Shown here: positions 32,705 through 41,295 of the stretch, piece after piece | How positions within the stretch are numbered: position 1 is the first letter of the stretch | Layout: each line of letters starts with the position of its first letter | NCBI GenBank assembly: GCA_934435195.1 | Contig: CAKSAJ010000011.1 | Coordinates: forward strand, 1-64,000 | Length of the DNA: 64,000 bases | Origin: an uncultured Schaedlerella sp. | GTDB taxonomy: Bacteria; Bacillota; Clostridia; Lachnospirales; Lachnospiraceae | Direction of reading: 5' to 3' | Notes under the pieces: generated by a model | What the model was told of the DNA's origin: nothing | What the model saw: the letters and a program-made list of their open reading frames with translations, nothing else | The model's database searches: none | Translations under genes and position numbers: made by a program

Positions 32705-34141
32705 ATGATTCAAATTCAATGTAAAGAAACATTATATACTTATAACTTATATCATATAACGAAAGCATTTTTCCCAAATGAGGAAATCAAACAATGTGTC
32801 GATGCAGAGCAAGAACCGTTGGTCCGGATTGAGTTGGATGACGGCTCTTGTTTTTTGCTGGATGCGAAAGAGTTTGAGGAGAATCAAAAGAAGGAAGACG
32901 CACAGGAAAAGAAAAAAATAGTAACGAAAATGGTGTATCTGTTTTTATCCGAAAAGACCGGACAGAAGATGGCATGGGGAATGCTTACCGGAGTTCGCCC
33001 AACCAAACTTGCGATGCACCAGATGGAAACTGGAATGAGCGAAGCACAGGTAAAAGCATTTTTACAGGAAGTGTATTGCGTGTCAGAAAAGAAAGCAGAG
33101 CTGGCTGTTGATATTGCATGCAGAGAGAAGGCATTACTTAGCAAGCTGGATTATCTAAACGGCTTTAGTTTGTATGTCGGGATTCCGTTTTGCCCAAGCA
33201 TCTGCTCTTATTGTTCATTTAGTTCTTCACCGATCGATGTGTGGAGTCCGCGTATGGATGATTATCTGAATGCACTTTGCATTGAGCTTCACCATATCGC
33301 GAAAGAGACAGAAGGAAAGACGCTCAATACGATTTATATCGGAGGAGGAACGCCGACAACTCTTACAGCCAAGCAGTTGGAAAAATTGTTAAATGTAATT
33401 GACAAGTTATTCTTAAATGAAGAACGTGGTGCAGAGCTTTTGGAATATACGGTGGAAGCGGGAAGACCTGACAGTATTACGAAAGAAAAACTGGAAGTGA
33501 TCCGCAGGCATCCGGTGACACGTATTTCGGTCAATCCGCAGACAATGCAGCAGAAGACACTGGATATTGTGGGAAGAAAGCACACAGTACAGGCGGTGAA
33601 AGATATTTTCCATCTTGCAAGAGAGCTGGGATTTGATAACATTAATATGGACCTTATTGCGGGACTTCCGGGAGAAAATGCAGAAGATATGAGAGATACA
33701 CTTCGCCAGATTGAAGAATTATCTCCGGACAGCCTGACAGTACATTCACTGGCAATCAAACGTGCAGCCAGAATGGCGCAGGAACAGCCGGTGAGAGATT
33801 TGCACACAGAAATCACAGAGATGGTAGAGGACGCAGCAAAAACGGCAGAAAAGCTTGGATTAGTTCCGTATTATTTATATAGACAGAAGAATATTGCAGG
33901 CAATTTTGAAAATGTTGGTTATGCAAAGGTTGACAAAGCCGGAATTTACAATATATTAATTATGGAAGAAAAACAAACTATTTATGCTGCTGGAGCGGGA
34001 GCTACAACCAAGATTGTGCTGCCTGAAAAAATCAAGACAGAAAATGGAAAAGAAACAAATCTGATCCGTATAGAAAATGTAAAGAATATTGAAGAATATA
34101 TTGCTCGTATTGATGAAATGATCGAACGGAAAAGCAATTGA
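32705..34141 (+). CDS. hemZ: Coproporphyrinogen III dehydrogenase-like radical-SAM protein HemZ
   Basis: A 478-residue protein of the HemN/HemZ branch. The 4Fe-4S cysteines C163, C167 and C170 lie in PFCPSICSYCSFSS, preceded by a HemZ-type N-terminal domain (residues 1-150), and IYIGGGTPTTL and the C-terminal HemN region follow. True HemZ oxidises coproporphyrinogen III without oxygen; the assignment rests on domain order, and no other heme gene is nearby, so a different radical-SAM role is possible. ATG 32705 is preferred because MIQIQCKE matches family starts, although GGGGG is 14 bases away and a TTG at 32693 cannot be excluded. Confidence 0.85.
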   Translation: MIQIQCKETLYTYNLYHITKAFFPNEEIKQCVDAEQEPLVRIELDDGSCFLLDAKEFEENQKKEDAQEKKKIVTKMVYLFLSEKTGQKMAWGMLTGVRPTKLAMHQMETGMSEAQVKAFLQEVYCVSEKKAELAVDIACREKALLSKLDYLNGFSLYVGIPFCPSICSYCSFSSSPIDVWSPRMDDYLNALCIELHHIAKETEGKTLNTIYIGGGTPTTLTAKQLEKLLNVIDKLFLNEERGAELLEYTVEAGRPDSITKEKLEVIRRHPVTRISVNPQTMQQKTLDIVGRKHTVQAVKDIFHLARELGFDNINMDLIAGLPGENAEDMRDTLRQIEELSPDSLTVHSLAIKRAARMAQEQPVRDLHTEITEMVEDAAKTAEKLGLVPYYLYRQKNIAGNFENVGYAKVDKAGIYNILIMEEKQTIYAAGAGATTKIVLPEKIKTENGKETNLIRIENVKNIEEYIARIDEMIERKSN

Positions 34142-34166
34142 CATACTATAACACAAAAACTATAAT
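34138..34166 (+). promoter_or_regulatory. Consensus sigma-A promoter of hisS-aspS
   Basis: TTGACA (34138-34143) and TATAAT (34161-34166) are both perfect and 17 bp apart. Transcription should start near 34173. Confidence 0.85.
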
Positions 34167-34182
34167 AGTGAGAGGTGAAAGT

Positions 34183-34255
34183 ATGGGAATACCGGCAGTA
34201 AAGGCAGGATGAAGAGAAAAGTTGAAAGTCTTGTCCTTCTGCGGACAGACTCTTC
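34183..34255 (+). other. hisS leader: nine-codon mini-ORF and hairpin
   Basis: An AGGTG site is followed by an ATG and nine codons (MGIPAVKAG) ending in TGA at 34212. The next bases fold into a hairpin closed by GAAGAG (34211-34216) and CTCTTC (34250-34255) with an upper GTC-TGTCC/GGACA-GAC stem. It holds no His or Asp codons, so it is not classical attenuation. Its role is unknown. Confidence 0.3.
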
Positions 34256-34290
34256 ATGATATAGATTTTGATAAAAAGGAGAATAAATAC

Positions 34291-35541
34291 ATGGCATTAA
34301 AGAAGAAACCAGTTACAGGTATGAAGGACATGATGCCGGAAGAGATGGAAATCCGGGATTATGTGATTGGATTGATTCAGGAGACTTACAAGTCATTTGG
34401 ATTTTCCAGAATTGAGACACCATGTGTAGAACATATTGAAAACCTTTGCAGTAAGCAGGGCGGAGACAATGAAAAATTGATCTTCAAGATTTTAAAACGT
34501 GGTGAGAAACTGAAGATCGATCAGGCAAAAGAGGAGATTGACTTGGTAGATGGCGGACTTCGTTATGACTTAACTGTTCCGCTTTCAAGATATTATTCCA
34601 ATAATGCAAATGAATTGCCGGCACCATTCAAGGCACTTCAGATGGGTAATGTATGGAGAGCTGACCGTCCACAGAGAGGACGTTTCCGTCAGTTTATGCA
34701 GTGCGATATTGATATTTTGGGCGAGCCATCTAATCTGGCAGAGATTGAGTTGATCCTGGCAACATCTACATTGCTTGGAAAACTTGATTTCCATAACTTT
34801 ACAATCCGTATCAATGACCGCCGATTCTTAAAAGCAATGGCTGCATACAGCGGATTTGAAGAGAAGGATTATGACAGCGTATTCATTACTCTGGATAAGA
34901 TGGACAAGATTGGTCTGGATGGAGTTCAGAAGGAGTTAGAGGAAAATGGCTATGCGAAAGAATCAGTCGAAAAATATCTCCAGATTTTTAAAGAGATTAC
35001 GAACGATGTCGAGGGCGTACGCTGGTGTAAAGAGAAACTGGCTGGGTATCTCCCGGAAGAAGCGGCACAGTCGCTGGAGATGATCATTACAAGTGTAGAA
35101 AGTGCGAAAGAGGCTGAGTTTAAGATGAGCTTTGATCCGACACTTGTAAGAGGTATGTCTTATTATACAGGAACAATTTTTGAAATTTCAATGGACGAGT
35201 TCGGTGGTTCTGTCGGAGGCGGCGGACGTTATGATGAGATGATTGGTAAGTTTACAGGTCAGGATACACCGGCAGTTGGATTTTCAATTGGATTTGAGCG
35301 TATTGTTATGCTGCTTTTGGAACGTGGATACAAGATTCCGACAACAAAGGTAAAAAAAGCATATTTGCTTGAGAAGAAACTTCCACAGGAAAAAATCCTG
35401 GAAGTATTAGAGGCTGCAAAAGCTGAGCGTGCTGCAGGAAAACAGATTATGCTTCTGAATATGAAGAAGAATAAGAAATTCCAGAAAGAACAGCTTCAGC
35501 AGCAGGGATATGAAGAAATCGTAGAAGTTTTCAACAGATAA
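34291..35541 (+). CDS. hisS: Histidyl-tRNA synthetase
   Basis: A 416-residue class II synthetase. Motif 1 lies near VGLIQETYKSFGFSRIETP, motif 2 is MGNVWRADRPQRGRFRQFMQCDIDI, the histidine loop is RGMSYYTGTIFEI, and motif 3 includes VGFSIGFERIVML. A short anticodon-binding domain closes the chain. ATG 34291 follows AAAAGGAG. Length fits the family. It is followed after 32 bp by aspS, the usual Firmicutes pairing. Confidence 0.95.
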   Translation: MALKKKPVTGMKDMMPEEMEIRDYVIGLIQETYKSFGFSRIETPCVEHIENLCSKQGGDNEKLIFKILKRGEKLKIDQAKEEIDLVDGGLRYDLTVPLSRYYSNNANELPAPFKALQMGNVWRADRPQRGRFRQFMQCDIDILGEPSNLAEIELILATSTLLGKLDFHNFTIRINDRRFLKAMAAYSGFEEKDYDSVFITLDKMDKIGLDGVQKELEENGYAKESVEKYLQIFKEITNDVEGVRWCKEKLAGYLPEEAAQSLEMIITSVESAKEAEFKMSFDPTLVRGMSYYTGTIFEISMDEFGGSVGGGGRYDEMIGKFTGQDTPAVGFSIGFERIVMLLLERGYKIPTTKVKKAYLLEKKLPQEKILEVLEAAKAERAAGKQIMLLNMKKNKKFQKEQLQQQGYEEIVEVFNR

Positions 35542-35573
35542 TATAAAAACGAAAAGAAAAGAGGAACAAAGTA

Positions 35574-37373
35574 ATGGCAGAATCAATGCAGGGATTACAT
35601 CGTACACATCGTTGTGGCGAGCTTTCTGCGGCTAATGTCGGAGAGACAGTTACAATTATGGGATGGGTTCAGAAGAATCGTAATAAAGGAGGTCTTGTAT
35701 TCGTTGATGTACGTGACCGTTCGGGAATTATTCAGGTGGTATTTGAAGATGGTTTATGCGATGCAGATTTGATCGCAAGAGCAGCAAGCCTTCGTTCTGA
35801 ATATGTAGTAGCAATCGTAGGTAAGGTTGAAAAACGTTCAGGTGCAGTGAATGAGAATCTTGCAACAGGAGAGATTGAAGTGATTCCGGAACAGATGAGA
35901 ATTTTATCTGAGTCTGAGACACCTCCGTTCCCAATTGAGGAGAATTCTAAAACAAAAGAGGACTTACGTTTGAAATATCGTTATCTGGACTTAAGAAGAC
36001 CGGATCTTCAGCGCAATTTAATGATGAGAAGTAAGATTGCAACACTGACTCGTCAGTTCCTTGCAGATGAGGGATTTCTCGAGATTGAAACACCAGTTCT
36101 TGGTAAGACTACACCGGAAGGAGCAAGAGATTATCTTGTGCCTAGCCGTATTCATCCGGGAAGCTTCTATGGACTTCCACAGTCACCACAGCTGTACAAA
36201 CAGCTTTTGATGTGTTCTGGATATGATCGTTATTTCCAGATTGCAAAATGTTTCCGTGACGAGGATTTACGTGCAGACAGACAGCCTGAATTTACACAGA
36301 TCGATATGGAGCTTTCTTTTGTAGACGAAGAAGATGTTATGAGTATCAATGAAAGACTTCTTGCTAAATTATTTAAAGAGGTTCTTGATATTGATGTAGA
36401 GCTTCCGATTCAGAGAATGACATGGCAGGAAGCGATGGACCGTTTCGGTTCTGATAAGCCGGATATCCGTTTCGGCATGGAACTTGTAAATGTGACAGAG
36501 ACAGTAAAAGACAGTGAATTTGTTGTATTTAAAGGTGCTATTGAGAATGGCGGAACTGTTCGTGGTATCAATGCAAAAGGTCAGGGCTCAATGCCTCGTA
36601 AGAAGATTGATAAGCTTGTAAGCTTTGCAAAAGATTATGGCGCAAAAGGACTTGCTTATATCGCAATCCAGGAAGACGGAACTGTAAAATCTTCATTTGC
36701 TAAATTTATGAGCGAAGAAGAGATGCAGAATCTGATCAAAGCTATGGACGGAGAAAACGGAGACCTTCTTCTTTTTGCAGCAGACAAGAATAAGGTTGTA
36801 TGGGATGTTTTAGGTGCATTACGTCTGGAGCTTGCACGTCAGTTAGAGCTCTTGGATAAGAATGAATATAAATTCCTGTGGATCACAGAATTCCCACTTC
36901 TTGAGTGGAGCGAGGAACAGAATCGTTATACAGCAATGCATCATCCATTTACAATGCCAATGGAAGAAGACTGGCAGTATATCGACACAGATCCGGGACG
37001 TGTCCGTGCGAAAGCATATGATATTACATTGAATGGTAATGAGATTGGTGGAGGAAGTATCCGAATCCATCAGAACGATATTCAGGAGAAGATGTTTGAA
37101 GTACTTGGATTTACAAAAGAAGAGGCTTATCGTCAGTTCTCATTTTTGTTAGATGCATTCAAATACGGAGTACCACCTCACGCAGGACTTGCTTATGGTC
37201 TGGACCGCCTGGTTATGCTGATGGCAAAAGTAGACAGCATTCGTGACGTAATGGCATTCCCGAAAGTAAAAGATGCTTCATGCCTTATGACAAATGCACC
37301 GAGCCAGGCTGATGATAAACAGCTTGCTGAGTTGGGGCTGGAGTTGAGACCGCAAGAAAGTGCTGAAGAATAA
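35574..37373 (+). CDS. aspS: Aspartyl-tRNA synthetase
   Basis: A 599-residue bacterial-type class II synthetase. An N-terminal OB-fold anticodon domain (VGETVTIMGWVQKNRNKGGLVFVDVRDRSGI) is followed by the catalytic core with FRDEDLRADRQPEFTQIDMELSF (motif 2), the GAD insertion around residues 300-420, and GLAYGLDRLVML (motif 3). AGAGGAA lies before the ATG. Whether it is discriminating or also charges tRNA-Asn cannot be told from sequence inspection. It ends the hisS-aspS operon. Confidence 0.96.
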   Translation: MAESMQGLHRTHRCGELSAANVGETVTIMGWVQKNRNKGGLVFVDVRDRSGIIQVVFEDGLCDADLIARAASLRSEYVVAIVGKVEKRSGAVNENLATGEIEVIPEQMRILSESETPPFPIEENSKTKEDLRLKYRYLDLRRPDLQRNLMMRSKIATLTRQFLADEGFLEIETPVLGKTTPEGARDYLVPSRIHPGSFYGLPQSPQLYKQLLMCSGYDRYFQIAKCFRDEDLRADRQPEFTQIDMELSFVDEEDVMSINERLLAKLFKEVLDIDVELPIQRMTWQEAMDRFGSDKPDIRFGMELVNVTETVKDSEFVVFKGAIENGGTVRGINAKGQGSMPRKKIDKLVSFAKDYGAKGLAYIAIQEDGTVKSSFAKFMSEEEMQNLIKAMDGENGDLLLFAADKNKVVWDVLGALRLELARQLELLDKNEYKFLWITEFPLLEWSEEQNRYTAMHHPFTMPMEEDWQYIDTDPGRVRAKAYDITLNGNEIGGGSIRIHQNDIQEKMFEVLGFTKEEAYRQFSFLLDAFKYGVPPHAGLAYGLDRLVMLMAKVDSIRDVMAFPKVKDASCLMTNAPSQADDKQLAELGLELRPQESAEE

Positions 37374-37418
37374 ATAATAGAAAAATTTCGAAAAATATAA
37401 AAAAATAGAAAAATAGTG

Positions 37419-37447
37419 TTGACAGACGAGGAAAAGTCGTGTATAGT
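37419..37447 (+). promoter_or_regulatory. Promoter of tRNA-Gly copy 1
   Basis: TTGACA (37419-37424), 17 bp, TATAGT (37442-37447). The same promoter layout occurs at 38418. Confidence 0.85.
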
Positions 37448-37476
37448 ATATTTTGTTCTGACAAAGAACTATATAT

Positions 37477-37549
37477 GCGACAGTGGCTCAGCTGGTAGAG
37501 TACGACCTTGCCAAGGTCGGGGTCGCGGGTTCGAACCCCGTCTGTCGCT
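37477..37549 (+). tRNA. tRNA-Gly (GCC), copy 1
   Basis: A 73-nt cloverleaf with acceptor GCGACAG/CTGTCGC, a D-arm with GGTAGAG, anticodon stem CGACC/GGTCG and loop TTGCCAA (anticodon GCC), and T-arm GCGGG-TTCGAAC-CCCGT. CCA is not encoded. Identical in sequence to the copy at 38480. Confidence 0.97.
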
Positions 37550-37565
37550 CTCTTTTGAGGAGGAG

Positions 37566-37600
37566 TGATGCAACATGTTGCATTGCTTTTTTTTTTATTC
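37566..37600 (+). terminator. Terminator of tRNA-Gly copy 1
   Basis: GATGCAAC and GTTGCATT form a tight stem followed by about ten T residues. Confidence 0.8.
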
Positions 37601-37714
37601 GTTTAGTGAGGTTTTGCCGAACTTAGCGAATATATACACCATAATATTTGAAGGCAGTATTTTCGAAGCTTGTAATGTGGTGTTTCATTATAATAGTTAG
37701 CGAGGGATTACAGG

Positions 37715-38383
37715 ATGATAAAAGCAGTATTATTTGATATGGATGGCGTGATTTTTGATACAGAGCGTATCAACGCAAAAGGATGGAAGAAGGTAGCAGC
37801 GAGATATCAGATCGCTTTGACAGATGAACGAATCGGAATGCTTCGAGGAAGAACTGCGGACGTGGCGAAAAATTTATTTCACGAATGGTTTGGAGACGAG
37901 GTAGATTACGATGAAGCAAGAGGTGCGAGACTGGAAATGCTGATGCAGCATTTGGACGAGCATGGAACGCCATTAAAGCCTGGTGTCAGAGAAATTTTTA
38001 GCTACTTAAAAGAAAATCATATAAAAACAGCACTTGCAACATCAACACAGAGAGAGCGGGTGGAAATATATTTTGAAAAAGGAAATCTGCCACTGCAATT
38101 TGATGCGACAGTATGTGGACGTGAGGTTAAGAATGGTAAGCCTGCTCCGGATGTATTTTTAAAGGCCGCAGAATTGCTTGGCCTTGAGCCGGGAGAATGT
38201 CTTGTGATCGAAGACAGCTATAATGGGATACGAGCTGCAAATGCAGCAGGATGTCAGGTTGTTATGGTTCCGGATATGGATGAGCCGACCGAAGAAACAA
38301 AGGCGGTTTGTGCACAAACATTGGAGTCTTTGTATGATGTAATCCGATATTTGGATGAATTAAAGGAATTGTCAGAAAAATAA
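37715..38383 (+). CDS. HAD phosphatase, beta-phosphoglucomutase/Gs1-like
   Basis: A 222-residue cytosolic HAD-IA protein with motif I DMDGVIFDTE (D8 and D10), a helical cap, ALATST as motif II, KNGKPAPDVFLKAAELLG as motif III and IEDSYNGIRAA as motif IV. This signature set is shared by beta-phosphoglucomutases and sugar-phosphate phosphatases, and no sugar operon surrounds it to decide between them. It lies alone between two tRNA-Gly genes, about 110 bp after the first terminator. The start has GAGGGATTACAGG ahead of ATG. Confidence 0.88.
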   Translation: MIKAVLFDMDGVIFDTERINAKGWKKVAARYQIALTDERIGMLRGRTADVAKNLFHEWFGDEVDYDEARGARLEMLMQHLDEHGTPLKPGVREIFSYLKENHIKTALATSTQRERVEIYFEKGNLPLQFDATVCGREVKNGKPAPDVFLKAAELLGLEPGECLVIEDSYNGIRAANAAGCQVVMVPDMDEPTEETKAVCAQTLESLYDVIRYLDELKELSEK

Positions 38384-38417
38384 AGAAAAATTCAGACGCA
38401 CAAAATGAAAAAAAGAG

Positions 38418-38446
38418 TTGACAATGGAGGTTGCTTCGTGTATAGT
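38418..38446 (+). promoter_or_regulatory. Promoter of tRNA-Gly copy 2
   Basis: TTGACA (38418-38423), 17 bp, TATAGT (38441-38446), matching the promoter of copy 1. Confidence 0.85.
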
Positions 38447-38479
38447 AATTATTGTTCTGATGCAGAACAACTAACATAT

Positions 38480-38552
38480 GCGACAGTGGCTCAGCTGGTA
38501 GAGTACGACCTTGCCAAGGTCGGGGTCGCGGGTTCGAACCCCGTCTGTCGCT
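38480..38552 (+). tRNA. tRNA-Gly (GCC), copy 2
   Basis: Identical over all 73 nt to the tRNA-Gly at 37477, including acceptor stem GCGACAG/CTGTCGC and anticodon loop TTGCCAA. The leader also shares short blocks such as TTGTTCTGA. Confidence 0.97.
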
Positions 38553-38562
38553 CTTTTATTAC

Positions 38563-38590
38563 GGGCAATGCGAAAGCATTGCTCTTTTGT
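38563..38590 (+). terminator. Terminator of tRNA-Gly copy 2
   Basis: GGGCAATGC and GCATTGCTC close a GAAA tetraloop, followed by TTTTGTTTT. Confidence 0.85.
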
Positions 38591-38610
38591 TTTGCCTGGA
38601 AGTATTGCAG

Positions 38611-38785
38611 CTGGTCACAGTTACTGTAAAAGAGCCAGAAAACCCCGTCCCTAACCGGCTCTCGTTCAAGTCGAGCAGCCGCGAGACTTGGCGCGTGATT
38701 CTGGTCAGCGTAAGCTGATACATTCTTTACAGAATCACTGCGCATCCTCGCGGAGCGTTTATCTCAGTCGTCGACTGAGATAAAC
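38611..38785. repeat. REP/MITE-like structured repeat, copy 3 (inverted)
   Basis: The left end, read in reverse complement, repeats the module of the 5.7-kb copy: core GTTAGGGACGGGGTTT (at 38640-38655 as its complement), CTGGCTC and CAGTAACTGTGACC. The rest is a string of hairpins: CAAGTC/GACTTG (38667-38690), GTGATTCTG/CAGAATCAC (38695-38738) with inner TCAGC/GCTGA, and 14-bp arms GTTTATCTCAGTCG/CGACTGAGATAAAC (38757-38785) around one base, followed by TTTTT. The last may act as a terminator. No gene is present in this gap before hom. Confidence 0.65.
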
Positions 38786-38917
38786 TTTTTAAAAATTGTA
38801 CTAGTATTTTTAAAATACCTGTGATACAATACACAAAATGCAGCGGGGTAAAGTGTTAAAGCATTAACAGATTCGAAAGACTTCGTGAAGTATTTATAGT
38901 AGTCAGGAGAAGAAAAC

Positions 38918-40201
38918 ATGAATACAAAAAAGATAAAAGTAGCATTATTAGGAGTTGGTACAGTTGGTACTGGTGTATATAAATTAATTCAGCGTCGTGC
39001 TGATGTTATGGTTCGGACAATTGGAGCAGAGATGGAAGTAAGCAAGATTCTTGTCCATAATCTGAACAAGCAACGTGAAGGTATCGATGCCTCACTTTTG
39101 ACGGACAATTGGCAGGAGATTGTAAATGATCCGGAAATTCAGATTATCGTAGAAGTGATGGGTGGGATTGAGCCGGCGAGAACGATGATCCTTGAAGCAT
39201 TGCATGCAGGAAAGCATGTTGTGACTGCGAATAAGGATCTCTTAGCTGCACATGGAAAAGAATTGTTGGATGCTGCAGAAGAAAAGCATTGCGATCTGTT
39301 GTTTGAGGCAGCAGTTGCAGGTGGAATTCCAATTATCCGGCCATTGAAGCAGTGTCTTGCGGGAAATGAGATCGATGAAGTGATCGGTATTGTAAATGGT
39401 ACGACAAATTATATTTTAACAAAGATGTTTGAAGAGAATATGAGCTTTGAAGAAGCACTGGCTAAGGCTACAGAGCTTGGATATGCGGAGGCTGATCCGA
39501 CAGCAGATGTAGAAGGTCTGGATGCAGGACGTAAGGTTGCGATCATGGCATCGATCGCATTTCATTCAAGGGTTATATTTGACGATGTCTATACAGAAGG
39601 AATCACAAAGATTACTTCAGATGATATTGCATATGCAAAAGAATTTGACAGCGTGATCAAATTACTTGGTGTTGCACATAATACGGAGGGCGGAATTGAA
39701 GTCGGGGTCTATCCGATGCTGTTGAACAAAGAGCATCCTCTGGCATCCGTAAGAGATTCTTTTAATGCGGTATTTGTACATGGAGATGCAGTAGATGATG
39801 CAATGTTCTATGGACGTGGAGCAGGAGAGCTTCCTACAGCGAGTGCAGTTATGGGAGATATCATTGATGTTGCAAGAAATATTGCATATGGATGCAATGG
39901 CCGAATCAGTTGTACATGTTATAGAGAAACACCGATCAAAAAGTTTGATGAGGTAGAAAATAAGTTTTTCCTTCGTATGCAGGTGAAGAACCAGCCGGGT
40001 GTACTTGCAAGTATTGCAACCGTATTTGGAAGCCATGGCGTAAGTATTGCAAGAGTTGTTCAGAAGCATATAAAAGGAGAGCAGGCCGAGCTTGTTATCG
40101 TAACAGATAAGGTGAGAGAAGATTATTTGAAAAATGCACTGGAACAGTTGAGAGATATTGAAAATATTTTTGAAATCAGCAGCGTGATCCGAGAATATTA
40201 G
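38918..40201 (+). CDS. hom: Homoserine dehydrogenase
   Basis: A 427-residue NAD(P)-dependent enzyme reducing aspartate semialdehyde to homoserine, the branch point to threonine and methionine. The Rossmann loop GVGTVGTGVY lies at residues 12-21, HVVTANKDLLA and the catalytic FEAAVAGGIPII region follow, then NGTTNYIL and ADPTADVEGLDAGRK. A C-terminal ACT domain (about residues 350-427, QVKNQPGVLASIATVFG) suggests feedback control by threonine. AGGAGAAG precedes the ATG. It stands alone, without thrB or thrC adjacent. Confidence 0.95.
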   Translation: MNTKKIKVALLGVGTVGTGVYKLIQRRADVMVRTIGAEMEVSKILVHNLNKQREGIDASLLTDNWQEIVNDPEIQIIVEVMGGIEPARTMILEALHAGKHVVTANKDLLAAHGKELLDAAEEKHCDLLFEAAVAGGIPIIRPLKQCLAGNEIDEVIGIVNGTTNYILTKMFEENMSFEEALAKATELGYAEADPTADVEGLDAGRKVAIMASIAFHSRVIFDDVYTEGITKITSDDIAYAKEFDSVIKLLGVAHNTEGGIEVGVYPMLLNKEHPLASVRDSFNAVFVHGDAVDDAMFYGRGAGELPTASAVMGDIIDVARNIAYGCNGRISCTCYRETPIKKFDEVENKFFLRMQVKNQPGVLASIATVFGSHGVSIARVVQKHIKGEQAELVIVTDKVREDYLKNALEQLRDIENIFEISSVIREY

Positions 40202-40282
40202 GAGATTATAAAACTTAAGATAAATAAAGAATTTGCTTTGGATAAAAATGGTTAGTTACAACAAACTTCTTCGTGAGATTTA

Positions 40283-40311
40283 TTTACAAAAAGAAAAAAC
40301 TGTGTTATAAC
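40283..40311 (+). promoter_or_regulatory. Promoter of the thyA operon
   Basis: TTTACA (40283-40288), 17 bp, TATAAC (40306-40311). The transcript would carry a leader of about 116 nt before thyA. Confidence 0.65.
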
Positions 40312-40352
40312 TTAATATAGCAAGCTAGCGAATGTATAGCAACAAAAGCTGT

Positions 40353-40396
40353 GCTCACAGAAAAACACCATAGCAAGTAGATGTTTTTCTGTGAGC
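40353..40396 (+). promoter_or_regulatory. Perfect 15-bp leader hairpin upstream of thyA
   Basis: GCTCACAGAAAAACA (40353-40367) pairs perfectly with TGTTTTTCTGTGAGC (40382-40396) around a 14-base loop. No T-run follows, so simple termination is unlikely; it may stabilise the leader or bind a regulator. It lies between promoter and start codon. Confidence 0.55.
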
Positions 40397-40433
40397 CTTA
40401 TTCATGTGAAGAGGCCAAAGGAGGAAGTTTATA

Positions 40434-41282
40434 ATGAGTTATGCAGATAAAGTATTTATCGATATGTGTAAAGATATTATAGAGAACGGGACAAGTACAG
40501 AAGGCGAGAAAGTGCGTCCGGTGTGGGAGGACGGCACATCTGCTTATACGATTAAAAAGTTTGGTGTGGTGAATCGATATGATTTATCGAAAGAATTTCC
40601 GGCACTGACACTGAGAAGAACAGGAATTAAGAGTTGTACAGATGAGCTTCTCTGGATCTGGCAGAAGAAGTCGAATAATATCCATGATCTGAACAGTCAC
40701 ATCTGGGACAGCTGGGCGGATGAGGATGGCTCAATCGGAAAAGCATACGGATATCAGATGCAGGTGAAGCACCAGTATAAAGAAGGTATGATGGATCAGG
40801 TGGACCGCGTGATCTATGATTTGAAGAACAATCCGTACAGCCGTCGTATTATGACAAATATTTATGTGCATCAGGATCTGCATGAGATGAATCTGTATCC
40901 ATGTGCATATAGTATGACATTTAATGTGACAAAGGAAGCAGGAAGCGATAAGCTTACTTTGAACGGAATTCTCAATCAGCGTTCACAGGATGTTTTGGCA
41001 GCAAATAACTGGAACGTTTGTCAGTATGCAGTTCTTTTACACATGCTGGCACAGGTTTGTGATATGAAGGTAGGAGAATTTGTACATGTCATTGCAGATG
41101 CACATATTTATGACAGACATGTGCCGCTTATCAAGGAACTGATATCAAGAGAGCCGCTTCCGGCACCGACATTCTGGTTAAATCCGGAAGTAAAAGATTT
41201 TTATGATTTCACACCGGATGATGTAAGACTGGATAATTATGAAACACATCCACAGATTAAAAATATTCCGATAGCAGTGTAG
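40434..41282 (+). CDS. thyA: Thymidylate synthase
   Basis: A 282-residue enzyme methylating dUMP to dTMP with methylene-tetrahydrofolate. The catalytic cysteine lies in LYPCAYSMTFNV, the dUMP-binding QRSQDVLAANNWNVCQYAVLLHML segment and the HVIADAHIYDRHV segment are intact, and SRRIMTNIY supplies the phosphate-binding arginines. PCAYS in place of the usual PCH is typical of a Firmicutes branch. AAGGAGGAAG precedes the ATG. dfrA follows after 13 bp, which re-reduces the dihydrofolate it makes. Confidence 0.95.
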   Translation: MSYADKVFIDMCKDIIENGTSTEGEKVRPVWEDGTSAYTIKKFGVVNRYDLSKEFPALTLRRTGIKSCTDELLWIWQKKSNNIHDLNSHIWDSWADEDGSIGKAYGYQMQVKHQYKEGMMDQVDRVIYDLKNNPYSRRIMTNIYVHQDLHEMNLYPCAYSMTFNVTKEAGSDKLTLNGILNQRSQDVLAANNWNVCQYAVLLHMLAQVCDMKVGEFVHVIADAHIYDRHVPLIKELISREPLPAPTFWLNPEVKDFYDFTPDDVRLDNYETHPQIKNIPIAV

Positions 41283-41295
41283 GAGGTTTTAGATA

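Noticed and set aside
34142..34290. T-box riboswitch before hisS-aspS
   Set aside because: No T-box sequence, specifier loop or competing terminator/antiterminator pair is present.
38405..38629. Protein-coding frame across tRNA-Gly copy 2
   Set aside because: It runs through the promoter, tRNA and terminator; the tRNA explains the sequence.
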